Notes under the pieces: model-generated
What the model saw: the letters and a program-made list of their open reading frames with translations, nothing else
Told to the model about the DNA's origin: nothing
Database searches by the model: none
Shown here: in pieces, positions 1 to 6,557 of the stretch
Layout of the letters: every line of letters begins with the position of its first letter
Position numbering within the stretch: position 1 is the first letter of the stretch
Position numbers and translations under genes: made by a program
Origin: an uncultured Collinsella sp.
GTDB taxonomy: Bacteria; Actinomycetota; Coriobacteriia; Coriobacteriales; Coriobacteriaceae
Reading direction: 5' to 3'
Assembly (NCBI GenBank): GCA_900551195.1
Contig: URVD01000026.1
Location: 1 to 13,717, forward strand
Length of the DNA: 13,717 bases

Positions 1-2434
1 CGATGGCGATCTGCCCGTGCGCCTCGAAGTACGCGTCGAGGGCACGCTGCCAGCGCGGCTCGCCGCAGCCCCATTCCGCATCGAGCCTGCCCAGCTCGGC
101 CGCACGTCCCTGCGAGGCCAGCCGCACGCGCTGGAACAGCGCGTTGCGCACGAGCACGGTCAGGCCGCGACGGTCGTGCACCACGACGTCGCCCGCCGTC
201 GGCGGCGCGACGTCCACGGCCGCGCCCGCGCTCTCCCACTCGTCCACGAGGCTCGAGTCCACCGAGCGCACCACGAAGCCGAGCCACGCGGTGACGTCCG
301 CCAACCGCTCGTCGCGCTTGTCCGCCGGCACCGTGCGATCGAGCACGCGGTAGGCGTCGGACAAGTAGCGCAGAAGCGTCCCCTCCGAGCGCGCGATGCC
401 GTAGCGCTGCACGTAGCCCTTGAAGTCCGACGCACTCTCCAGCATGTCGCGCAGCACCGACTTCGGCTCCAGCTGGAAGTCGCGCGCCCACGGCACCTCC
501 TGGCAGTAGCGCTCGAACGCCGCGTCCAGCAGCTCCTCCAACGGGCGCGGGTACGTGATCTCGGCGAGACGCTCCAGGCGCTCCTCGTACTCGACGCCGT
601 CGGCCTTCATATCCTGCATGGCCTTGTCGCGCGCGGCGCGCTCCTGCGCGCGCAGCACCTGCCGCGGGTTCTCCAGCGTTGCCTCGGCCATGGAGATGAC
701 GTCGAGGGCGAACGAGTCGCTCTCCGGGTCCAAAAGCTCCAGCGCCGCCAGCAGAAACGGCGACAGCGGCTGGTCGAGCGCGAAGTCCTCCGGCAGGTCC
801 ACCGTGCATGCGTACTCGACGACGCCCCCTTCGCCCTCCACCTGCTCGATGACGTCGGCGCTGGTCAGCGTGTCGAATATCTCGTCCGTGCGCACGACGA
901 GCGCCCGCTTCTCCTCGTCGGTCTGAGCCGAGTCGTCGATGAGCTTGCGCACGCGGCCGTACGCGTCGCCACCCTGCACGACCTCGGACAGCACCATGGA
1001 ATGGGTGATCTTCATGCGCGGCTTCAACGTCTCGGGCACCGCCGCGATGAGGCGCTCGAAGGTCTGCTTGTTCCAGGTGACGAAGCCCTCGGGCGGCTGC
1101 TTCTTCTTCACGCAGCGCTGCTTTTTCGGGTCGTCCCCGGCCTTCAGCAGGGCCTTGTGGTTCTCGATCTCGTGCTCGGGTGCCTCGGCAATCACCATGC
1201 CCTCGGTATCGAAGCCCGAACGGCCGGCGCGACCAGCGATCTGATGGAACTCACGGGCGCGCAGGCGACGCATCTTGTAGCCGTCGAACTTGGTGAGCGC
1301 GGTGAGCACCACGGTGTGGATGGGCACGTTGATGCCGACGCCGAGCGTATCGGTACCGCAGATGACGGGCAGCAGGCCCTGCTGCGCCAAGCGCTCGACC
1401 AGCAGGCGATAGCGCGGCAACATGCCAGCATGGTGCACGCCGACGCCGCATCCAAGCAGGCGTTTGAGAATCTTACCAAAGGCCGTCGAGAAGCTCGTGC
1501 CCTTGGCCGCCTCTTTGATGGCCTCGCGCTGCTCCTTGCTGGCGATGCCAAAATTGGCGAGCGACTGTGCCGTCGCAAGGGCGGCATCCTGGCTAAAGTG
1601 CACGATATAGAGCGGGGCCTCGCCGCGGCGCATAGCGAGCTCGACGGTGCCCTCGAGGGAGGTCGTCACATAGTCGTAGTTCAGCGGAACAGGACGCGGG
1701 GCGTCGACAACCAAGTCGCAAGCAGCGCCGGTGTGTTCCTCGAGCGAGGCGGCGATCGCGGTGACATCGCCGAGCGTGGCGCTCATGAGCATAAACTGCG
1801 TGTGGGGCAGGGTGAGCAGCGGCACCTGCCATGCCCAGCCGCGGTCGGGGTCGGCAAAGTAGTGGAACTCGTCCATGGCCACGCAGCCCACGTCGGCGCC
1901 CTCGCCCTCGCGCAGTGCATCGTTGGCAAGGATTTCGGCCGTGCAGCAGATGACGGGCGCCTTAGTGTTGATGTGCGTATCGCCGGTGATCATGCCAACG
2001 TTATCGCGGCCGAGTACCTGTACCAGATCGAAGAACTTTTCGCTGACCAGGGCCTTGATGGGGGCCGTGTAATAGCAGCGCTTGCCCTGCGCCATGCCCA
2101 TAAAGAGCATGCCCAGCGCGACGAGCGATTTACCCGATCCGGTCGGTGTGCCCAAAATGACGTGATCGCCGGCGGCCAGGTCCATGAGGGCCTCTTCTTG
2201 GTGACCCCACAGCTCGATGCCGCGGCTGCTCGTCCATTCAAAGAAGCGTTCGAAGGCCTGATCGGGCGTGAGCCACGGTTCGGGCTCACTGCCGTCCTCG
2301 GGCTCCCACCAGGTGGGGGAGAGCGCGCCGAGCGAGCCGAACTCGGCTTCGGTTCCCGTGCCGCCCGAGAATGAGCTGGCGGCCCCGGCGCCGGAGACGG
2401 TACTGGCGGCGGTATCTGTCGTGGTCTGTGTCAT
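1..2434 (-). CDS. DEAD/DEAH-box helicase, Ski2/DOB1-like with DUF3516-type C-terminus (3' end missing)
   Basis: An SF2 helicase, probably acting on RNA, is read from ATG 2434-2432 for 811 codons without a stop and leaves the window at base 1. Visible motifs are Walker A GTPTGSGKS (about residues 95-103), motif Ia TAPIKALVSEKF (123-134), DEFH (188-191), SAT (218-220), VHHAGMLP (333-340), GTDTLGVGINVP (360-371) and motif VI QIAGRAGRSG (398-407). The part after about residue 440 matches my memory of the actinobacterial DUF3516 region. The first 60 residues are Ser/Thr/Gly/Glu-rich and likely disordered. Ribosome binding is weak (GAGAAAG, 7 nt before ATG). Base composition changes sharply near residue 420 (position about 1170): the C-terminal half uses almost only C/G third positions while the N-terminal half does not (see findings). 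Family assignment is confident; the cellular substrate is not known from sequence. Confidence 0.9.
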   Translation of the reverse strand, partial: MTQTTTDTAASTVSGAGAASSFSGGTGTEAEFGSLGALSPTWWEPEDGSEPEPWLTPDQAFERFFEWTSSRGIELWGHQEEALMDLAAGDHVILGTPTGSGKSLVALGMLFMGMAQGKRCYYTAPIKALVSEKFFDLVQVLGRDNVGMITGDTHINTKAPVICCTAEILANDALREGEGADVGCVAMDEFHYFADPDRGWAWQVPLLTLPHTQFMLMSATLGDVTAIAASLEEHTGAACDLVVDAPRPVPLNYDYVTTSLEGTVELAMRRGEAPLYIVHFSQDAALATAQSLANFGIASKEQREAIKEAAKGTSFSTAFGKILKRLLGCGVGVHHAGMLPRYRLLVERLAQQGLLPVICGTDTLGVGINVPIHTVVLTALTKFDGYKMRRLRAREFHQIAGRAGRSGFDTEGMVIAEAPEHEIENHKALLKAGDDPKKQRCVKKKQPPEGFVTWNKQTFERLIAAVPETLKPRMKITHSMVLSEVVQGGDAYGRVRKLIDDSAQTDEEKRALVVRTDEIFDTLTSADVIEQVEGEGGVVEYACTVDLPEDFALDQPLSPFLLAALELLDPESDSFALDVISMAEATLENPRQVLRAQERAARDKAMQDMKADGVEYEERLERLAEITYPRPLEELLDAAFERYCQEVPWARDFQLEPKSVLRDMLESASDFKGYVQRYGIARSEGTLLRYLSDAYRVLDRTVPADKRDERLADVTAWLGFVVRSVDSSLVDEWESAGAAVDVAPPTAGDVVVHDRRGLTVLVRNALFQRVRLASQGRAAELGRLDAEWGCGEPRWQRALDAYFEAHGQIAI

Positions 2435-2467
2435 GTGTTTGCTTTCTCTCGCGATTGTCCGCCAACT

Positions 2468-2498
2468 ATTATGGCGTAGCAGCGGCGTGGGGTGCCAG
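2468..2498 (-). promoter_or_regulatory. possible promoter of the DUF3516 helicase gene
   Basis: On the minus strand CATAAT (2473-2468, 5 of 6 matches to TATAAT) lies about 33 nt before the start codon. CTGGCA (2498-2493, 4 of 6 to TTGACA) is 19 bases upstream of it. The spacing is long and the -35 weak, so this is tentative. Confidence 0.3.
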
Positions 2499-2555
2499 CG
2501 CGCGAGAAAATGCAGGAAATGGGCGTTCTGCCCAGCCGTTTGGTGCAGTAGCCAG

Positions 2556-2678
2556 CTAAGTGAGTAGACTTTTTGCGATATCGCGAGCACATGGCTTTTG
2601 CGCAAGGGCTCTACCTGCGGTTTTAGTTTTCGCTATGCGGGTTGTGCTTGGCTATTGCTAAATAGTCTACTCACTTAG
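2556..2678. repeat. 123-bp element with 15-bp perfect terminal inverted repeats
   Basis: CTAAGTGAGTAGACT at 2556-2570 is matched by its exact reverse complement AGTCTACTCACTTAG at 2664-2678. Similarity continues inward with mismatches and single-base gaps to about 36 bases per arm (GCGATA against GCAATA, GAGCACA against AAGCACA). The centre has no coding potential. It fills much of the 309-bp gap (2435-2743) between the trmB stop and the helicase start. It could be a small non-autonomous mobile element, a dispersed palindromic repeat, or a long RNA hairpin in the trmB-helicase transcript. No target-site duplication is obvious beside the arms. The inverted repeat is certain; its nature is inferred. 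Confidence 0.75.
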
Positions 2679-2743
2679 GTTTGAGGGTCGTTCGCTGGTG
2701 CCTATTTTCACTTGTTTGCCGACGCCGCGACCATCAGAAGCCC

Positions 2744-3583
2744 CTAGGACCCCTGCGGCAGGCGTTTTTTGCCTTTGCGAGCACGGTTTCTAAAGTTCTC
2801 GACGGCTTCTTCCATGCCCAGGGGTACATAGGTGAGCTCATCGAGGTTTTCGGGCAGGTAGCAGGTAAGGCTTTGCTCCTGCGCGCGGCCCGCCGCGAGC
2901 TGCTCTTCGATGGGTTCCGCGCCGGGCGTAGCGCAAATGCCATAGACGGCGGCACCCATCTCGCGCGTGCGGCGCTCGTACTCGGTCTCGGGATGCTCGG
3001 GATGGTCGCGGCGGACGTCGTCGCTTACCCAAAGCGTATCGTAGCCGGCCGCGGCAAACTGTCCCAGGGCGTAATCGCGCAACGGCTTGCTATCGGTGCG
3101 CAGTGTGACGGTAGCGCCGGCTGCAAAGAGCGGGCGGTAGAGCATCAGATGGTCGACATGGACGAGTCGTTTTTTAGCGTACTTGGCCTTGGGCTGCGGC
3201 GTGGGAAAGTTAATGGTGATGGCATCGAGCTCGCCTGCGGCAAACAGCCGTGGCAGCGATGCGGTGCCTCGGGGCAGGACGAGTGCGTTGGATAGCCCCT
3301 GTTCGCAGATTTTCTGCGCGGCATAGGCGATGCAGATGGGCTCCTGGTCCATGCCGATAAAGAGGGCATCGGGCTCGCGGTGGGCGCGCTCTACAAGGTA
3401 CGTTCCCTTGCCACAGCCAAGATCCAGGTGAAGGTGCTCGAAGGGCTTGCTGCCTGCGGGCGCACAGGCCTTGCGCCAATCTCCGGCATAAGCCTCGGGG
3501 TTTGTCTCAATCGCATCGGCGTAGCGTTCCAGGCGCTCCTCGAGCACAAAGTTCTTAGGCGTGCGAACGTGGACGGCTCCCAT
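2744..3583 (-). CDS. trmB: tRNA (guanine-N7-)-methyltransferase TrmB, divergent
   Basis: This SAM-dependent enzyme is expected to methylate G46 in the tRNA variable loop. The 279-residue protein has the TrmB plan: SAM motif LDLGCGKG (53-60), acidic D79 of motif II, NFPTPQPK (125-132) in the place of the family's NFPDPWPK motif, KKRL (137-140), TD (153-154) and the C-terminal TEYERR with GAAVYGI (about 190-206), matching the family TxYE signature. A tail of about 70 residues, ending in basic KGKKRLPQGS, makes it longer than a typical TrmB of 210-240 residues. ATG at 3583 is preceded by AAGGAG with a 4-nt spacer. Odd: the Asp of NFPDPW is Thr128, the Trp is Gln130, and the position matching E. 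coli His151 is Tyr135. The fold assignment is confident; retained m7G activity is less certain. Confidence 0.85.
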   Translation of the reverse strand: MGAVHVRTPKNFVLEERLERYADAIETNPEAYAGDWRKACAPAGSKPFEHLHLDLGCGKGTYLVERAHREPDALFIGMDQEPICIAYAAQKICEQGLSNALVLPRGTASLPRLFAAGELDAITINFPTPQPKAKYAKKRLVHVDHLMLYRPLFAAGATVTLRTDSKPLRDYALGQFAAAGYDTLWVSDDVRRDHPEHPETEYERRTREMGAAVYGICATPGAEPIEEQLAAGRAQEQSLTCYLPENLDELTYVPLGMEEAVENFRNRARKGKKRLPQGS

Positions 3584-3600
3584 GAGGCTCCTTGGTCATA

Positions 3601-3632
3601 AGTATGGAACGCATAGCTGCACGTTCCGTCAA
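3601..3632 (-). promoter_or_regulatory. candidate trmB promoter with a palindrome between -35 and -10
   Basis: TTGACG (3632-3627) is a good -35 box; CATACT (3606-3601) is a possible -10, separated by 20 bases. The spacer and box edges are occupied by a 6-bp inverted repeat, GGAACG (3606-3611) and CGTTCC (3622-3627). A palindrome in an overlong spacer is the arrangement used by MerR-type activators, but the -10 is weak and no MerR gene is nearby. The repeat could instead be a generic operator or chance. Confidence 0.3.
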
Positions 3633-3639
3633 TGGATTG

Positions 3640-3664
3640 AAAAAGGGCGGGCATAGTTTGCCCG
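3640..3664 (-). terminator. intrinsic terminator after the Trm9-like gene
   Basis: Read on the minus strand: CGGGCA, loop AACTA, TGCCCG, then CCC and five T. It is a perfect 6-bp GC-rich stem, 38 bases past the stop codon of the upstream methyltransferase. It should separate that transcript from trmB. Confidence 0.7.
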
Positions 3665-3701
3665 GAAGATGCGGTGCGGCTCGGCGGCGAGTCGTCGATG
3701 C

Positions 3702-4574
3702 CTACAGGCGCTTGAGAATCACATAGCGGTTGAGCTCGCCGCTACGACCGTCGGCATGGAAGCGCTCAAGCTCACGCACGGGGACCTCGCCGCTCTTGTA
3801 GAACGTACGGACGCCGCGCACCAGGTCGGTGATCTGCTGATCGTCAAAGTGATGGCAATAGCGGTAGGCGTGGCGGTCGTTTTGCCAGCCAATGAGGTGG
3901 TCGCCGGCTTCAAACTGCGCGGAATCGTAACCCTCAAACGGCGGGGTGAGCTCGGCGCGGGCCTCGGCGCGAACGGCTTTGCGCGCCATGCGCTCATCGT
4001 TCATAAACTCCCAAAAGCTGATGGCGATGATGCCGCCCGGGCGCGTCTGCCGCACCAGGGCGTCGAGCACGCGTACGCGGTACTCGCACGACGGCACGTG
4101 GTGCATAAAGCCAAAGCAGACCGAGATGTCGGCGAGCGGGGCGTCGAAAAGCACGTCGGGTGTCTCGGCGGGGTTGAGCTTCATGAGGGCGTCGAGCACG
4201 TCGAGTTCCTGGAAGTGCAGGTTGGGAATGCGAAGCGCGTGGCCATGTGCATCGATGGCCAGGTCTTGGCACGAGTCGACGCCATAGAACTCAAACGGGC
4301 AGCTGGCATCTGCCGAGGGGTTTGCGCCGTCGACACCCTTGGCGGCAAGTGCGCCGCCGGCTGCAAAGTTCTCGAATCGCATATTGCCGCAGGCGAGATC
4401 GAAGACGCGGACGGGATGCTCGATCGTGGCGACGTCGAGCTGCCCGAGCGCGATGTCCATGGTGCGCACCCAGCCGGGCCACGGGGCCTGGCGCGTATCG
4501 GAGAAGGAGGCGGAGTGCTCGCGATAGAACGTGTTGTTGAGCTGGATGAGCGATGAGGCGAAATCGCGGTTCAC
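3702..4574 (-). CDS. Trm9/ALKBH8-like class I SAM-dependent methyltransferase
   Basis: The 290-residue protein resembles eukaryotic Trm9, the enzyme that methylates cm5U34 to mcm5U34 in tRNA, over its whole length. The N-terminus has FSDTRQAPWPGWV (24-36), close to the yeast Trm9 FSQTRYKPWP segment. SAM motif I is FDLACGN (58-64). Then come HHVPSCEYRVRVLDAL (158-173) and RPGG (178-181), matching HHWSTRERR...RQGG. The C-terminus has YRYCHHF (237-243) and NRYVILKR (282-289), like YRYYHLY and NWWVVAQKR. An insertion of about 50 residues follows motif I. GTG 4574 is chosen as start because GGAGGGAG lies 9 nt upstream; an in-frame ATG at 4622 would add 16 residues but puts that site inside the gene. 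Comparison is from memory of the yeast protein. A generic methyltransferase with another substrate remains possible. Confidence 0.75.
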   Translation of the reverse strand: MNRDFASSLIQLNNTFYREHSASFSDTRQAPWPGWVRTMDIALGQLDVATIEHPVRVFDLACGNMRFENFAAGGALAAKGVDGANPSADASCPFEFYGVDSCQDLAIDAHGHALRIPNLHFQELDVLDALMKLNPAETPDVLFDAPLADISVCFGFMHHVPSCEYRVRVLDALVRQTRPGGIIAISFWEFMNDERMARKAVRAEARAELTPPFEGYDSAQFEAGDHLIGWQNDRHAYRYCHHFDDQQITDLVRGVRTFYKSGEVPVRELERFHADGRSGELNRYVILKRL

Positions 4575-4583
4575 GGCGCGGGA

Positions 4584-4591
4584 CTCCCTCC
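4584..4591 (-). promoter_or_regulatory. ribosome binding site fixing the GTG start of the Trm9-like gene
   Basis: GGAGGGAG on the minus strand, 9 nt before GTG 4574-4572. It argues against the ATG at 4622, which has no comparable site. Confidence 0.65.
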
Positions 4592-4706
4592 GTTGGCGGT
4601 GCGGAATAAACAGTACGACCATACTACCGTTAACGCCGCAACGGGGACAACCAAGCTACGGGTCATTGCTTTGTTTGGACACATTTCCGCAGCTCATATG
4701 TGCCCG

Positions 4707-4719
4707 CAACCGCCGGTTG
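4707..4719. promoter_or_regulatory. perfect 6-1-6 palindrome, possible operator
   Basis: CAACCG-C-CGGTTG lies in the 267-bp divergent gap between the Trm9-like gene and the XRE gene, 13 bases before TAGAAT (4733-4738), a possible -10 for the rightward operon. It might be the autoregulatory site of the XRE protein. TAGAAT has no good -35, and a 13-base palindrome can occur by chance in GC-rich DNA. Confidence 0.3.
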
Positions 4720-4831
4720 TCAAAAATCTCACTAGAATAGGTGGCATGCTTTTGGCGGTGGCGGATAGATTTTTAACTGTGCAAGGCGCCTTAAGAACAA
4801 AAACGGTCCGGCGGCACGGCTGGCATCGCAT

Positions 4832-4837
4832 AGGAGG
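4832..4837 (+). promoter_or_regulatory. ribosome binding site fixing the start of the XRE regulator
   Basis: AGGAGG, 4 nt before ATG 4842. It decides against the in-frame ATG at 4593, whose 83 extra residues show no domain and would run through the divergent promoter region. Confidence 0.8.
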
Positions 4838-4841
4838 AACC

Positions 4842-5564
4842 ATGAATGGAGAAACTGCTCAGCGGCTCGCCGACCTTCGCCGCAGCAAGGGCTTTAGCCA
4901 AGAAGGATTGGCGCGAAAGCTGGGACTGTCGCGCCAGGCGGTCAGTAAATGGGAGCGCGCGGAGAGCTCGCCTGATACCGAGAACCTGATCTCGCTCGCC
5001 AAACTCTATGGCGTGAGCCTGGACGAGCTGCTCAATCCGAGCGACGAGATCGAGGACGATATCGAGTTTGAGAACGAGGACCGCGCCCGTCAGCGCGAGG
5101 CCGAGGCGGCAGAGCGTGCTCGCACCCATGAGGCGGCGGCACGCGCCACGGAGGCAGCTACGCAGGCAAGTGATGCCGCAGCCAAGGCGGCGCAGGCGGC
5201 AAGCTGGAGTGCGCAGGCCGCCAATGCCGCTACGGCGCAGGCGACGAGTGGCACCGCGGTTGGCTCGACTCCGGTGAAGGGCCCGTTCCAGTCGTTCCCG
5301 TATTGGGCCGTGTGCTGGCTGCTGTTCTTTTTGCTGATGTTCCTGTTTGGTGCCGGCCCCTTTGCCGCGCTGATCTTCTTTACGATTCCCATCTATCACT
5401 GGGTGGCGCGTGCGCTCGATGGTGATTGGGCGCGCGGGGATATTCAGGTTGGTCCGGCGTCGGTGGCGATCAAGGCCCAGGGGAAGGATGCTTCTGCGGA
5501 ACCCGATGCTGACGTGGCTACCACGACCACCGCTGAGCCATGTGCCAAAGAGGGTGACGAATGA
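4842..5564 (+). CDS. membrane-anchored XRE-family transcriptional regulator
   Basis: This 240-residue protein has a Cro/C1-type helix-turn-helix at about residues 5-65 (LRRSKGFSQEGLARKLGLSR then QAVSKWERAESSPDTENL), the usual recognition-helix pattern QAVSKWE. An acidic stretch (68-80, EIEDDIEFENED) leads to a highly Ala-rich, probably helical linker (about 82-137). One or two hydrophobic segments follow (about 154-187, rich in W, L, F and ending IPIYHWVARAL), then a polar tail. DNA binding at the membrane, or a sensor held there, is inferred. The stop overlaps the next start by 4 bases (ATGA, 5561-5564), so the DUF4097 protein is very likely co-produced and functionally linked. Target genes are unknown; autoregulation is plausible. 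Confidence 0.85.
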   Translation: MNGETAQRLADLRRSKGFSQEGLARKLGLSRQAVSKWERAESSPDTENLISLAKLYGVSLDELLNPSDEIEDDIEFENEDRARQREAEAAERARTHEAAARATEAATQASDAAAKAAQAASWSAQAANAATAQATSGTAVGSTPVKGPFQSFPYWAVCWLLFFLLMFLFGAGPFAALIFFTIPIYHWVARALDGDWARGDIQVGPASVAIKAQGKDASAEPDADVATTTTAEPCAKEGDE

Positions 5565-6460
5565 TGAAGCTTTCGCATGAATCCAAGGTACGCCTGGGTG
5601 TTGGCATCGGAGCGTTTGTGCTCATTGTTGGGCTTGTCTTTGGCGTTTCGCGGACATTGATTCATTTTGATGGCCCGTGGGATCTCGACGATGTTGTATC
5701 CGGCTTGTCTGGTATGGACGATGCGCTTGACGAGGACGATCTTTTGGATAGCGGTAACTATTCCGCTCGGCCTCAACAGCTTTCGAGCGAAACGTTTGAT
5801 GCCGACGCGTTCACATCGCTTGATTTGGACGTGACGTCGGGCACGGTCGAGGTCAAACACGTCTCCGGCGGGCCAGTGCGCGTAATTGAAAGCGGTCGCG
5901 TGGCAACGGGGACCGTTGCCTTCGATGCGGCAACCCAGAACCTGGCCGAAATCAAGGGTTCTACGCTCAAGATTCGCCAGTTCGATTGCGATGACGAGCG
6001 CGCCATTGACCGCACGGTTACCGTCGAACTGCCGCGCGATGTTGCCGATAACATGGTGGGCATCACAGCGAATGTGGGATCGGGTGATCTGACGGTCGCG
6101 GGCATTGCGTGTCATGACCTCAACCTGACTTTGGACTCGGGAGACGTCGAGTTTACGGGTACCGTGACCGATACCCTGAATGCCGAGGTCGGTTCGGGCG
6201 ATGTGACGTTCGAGCTCTACCAGGCCCCCGCGAAGTCGATGGACGTGAGCGTGGGCTCGGGCGATGTGGAGATGACGGTTCCGAACTCGACGGGCTTTAA
6301 GGCGAGCCTCACCTTGGGCAGCGGCGACTTCGAGAGCGATTTCCTTCCGCTTGGCTACGACGGCGAGACCGTTTTGAATCTTGAATTCGATAACGGCGAT
6401 AAGTCTGCCACGTATCGTTTTGAGGTCGGTTCGGGCGACATGTCGTTTGATCCGGAGTGA
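5561..6460 (+). CDS. DUF4097-family beta-strand repeat protein, membrane-anchored
   Basis: This 299-residue protein has one N-terminal membrane segment (about 11-29, LGVGIGAFVLIVGLVFGVS), then an acidic linker (40-65) and a repetitive beta-strand domain. The repeat signature is SGD followed by alternating hydrophobic residues: GSGDLTV (173), DSGDVEF (192), GSGDVTF (211), GSGDVEM (232), GSGDFES (253) and GSGDMSF (290), mostly 19-21 residues apart, as in the DUF4097 beta-solenoid family. With the helix on the N-terminal side and few basic residues after it, the repeat domain is probably outside the membrane. ATG 5561 overlaps the stop of the XRE gene; a second ATG follows at 5564. GAGGG about 6 nt upstream can serve as ribosome site. 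The biochemical role of the family is not established; association with envelope sensing is inferred from the partner. Confidence 0.85.
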   Translation: MMKLSHESKVRLGVGIGAFVLIVGLVFGVSRTLIHFDGPWDLDDVVSGLSGMDDALDEDDLLDSGNYSARPQQLSSETFDADAFTSLDLDVTSGTVEVKHVSGGPVRVIESGRVATGTVAFDAATQNLAEIKGSTLKIRQFDCDDERAIDRTVTVELPRDVADNMVGITANVGSGDLTVAGIACHDLNLTLDSGDVEFTGTVTDTLNAEVGSGDVTFELYQAPAKSMDVSVGSGDVEMTVPNSTGFKASLTLGSGDFESDFLPLGYDGETVLNLEFDNGDKSATYRFEVGSGDMSFDPE

Positions 6461-6507
6461 CATGCGGTTTTCGGAGATCGGTGCATATAGGCATGCTCTT
6501 TGATGGA

Positions 6508-6547
6508 GGCGCCGGGGCCGTGGTCGGCTTCGGCGCCTTTGCCTTTA
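6508..6547 (+). terminator. strong intrinsic terminator after the XRE/DUF4097 operon
   Basis: GGCGCCG (6508-6514) pairs with CGGCGCC (6531-6537), and the inner GGGCCG (6515-6520) pairs with CGGCTT (6525-6530) through two G-U wobbles. This gives a 13-bp stem with loop TGGT, followed by TTTGCCTTTA. It sits 47 bases past the stop codon. Confidence 0.75.
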
Positions 6548-6551
6548 CAAT
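6546..6551 (+). promoter_or_regulatory. -10 box TACAAT placed for a leaderless elp3 mRNA
   Basis: TACAAT matches TATAAT at 5 of 6 positions and ends 6 bases before ATG 6558, the distance at which transcription normally starts. No -35 is recognisable; that region is inside the preceding terminator stem. No normally spaced Shine-Dalgarno exists: the only G run, 6552-6556, is 1 nt from ATG. Confidence 0.45.
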
Positions 6552-6557
6552 GGGGGC

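Noticed and set aside
17..2374. 785-codon open frame on the plus strand
   Set aside because: It is antisense to the helicase. Its translation is rich in His, Arg, Leu and Val without any motif, while the minus strand has a full set of helicase motifs. Long antisense frames are common in GC-rich genes.
4575..4706. Promoters in the divergent gap for the Trm9-like gene
   Set aside because: Several weak hexamer matches (TAGTAT, TACTGT) exist but none has a -35 at an acceptable distance, so none is annotated.
4593..4841. N-terminal extension of the XRE regulator to an upstream ATG
   Set aside because: The extra 83 residues have no domain, cover the divergent promoter region and lack a ribosome site, while AGGAGG is 4 nt before ATG 4842.
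5140..5250. Tandem DNA repeat in the Ala-rich part of the XRE gene
   Set aside because: The repetition is at the protein level (Ala/Gln/Thr); the DNA units vary in length and codon, so no true tandem repeat is present.
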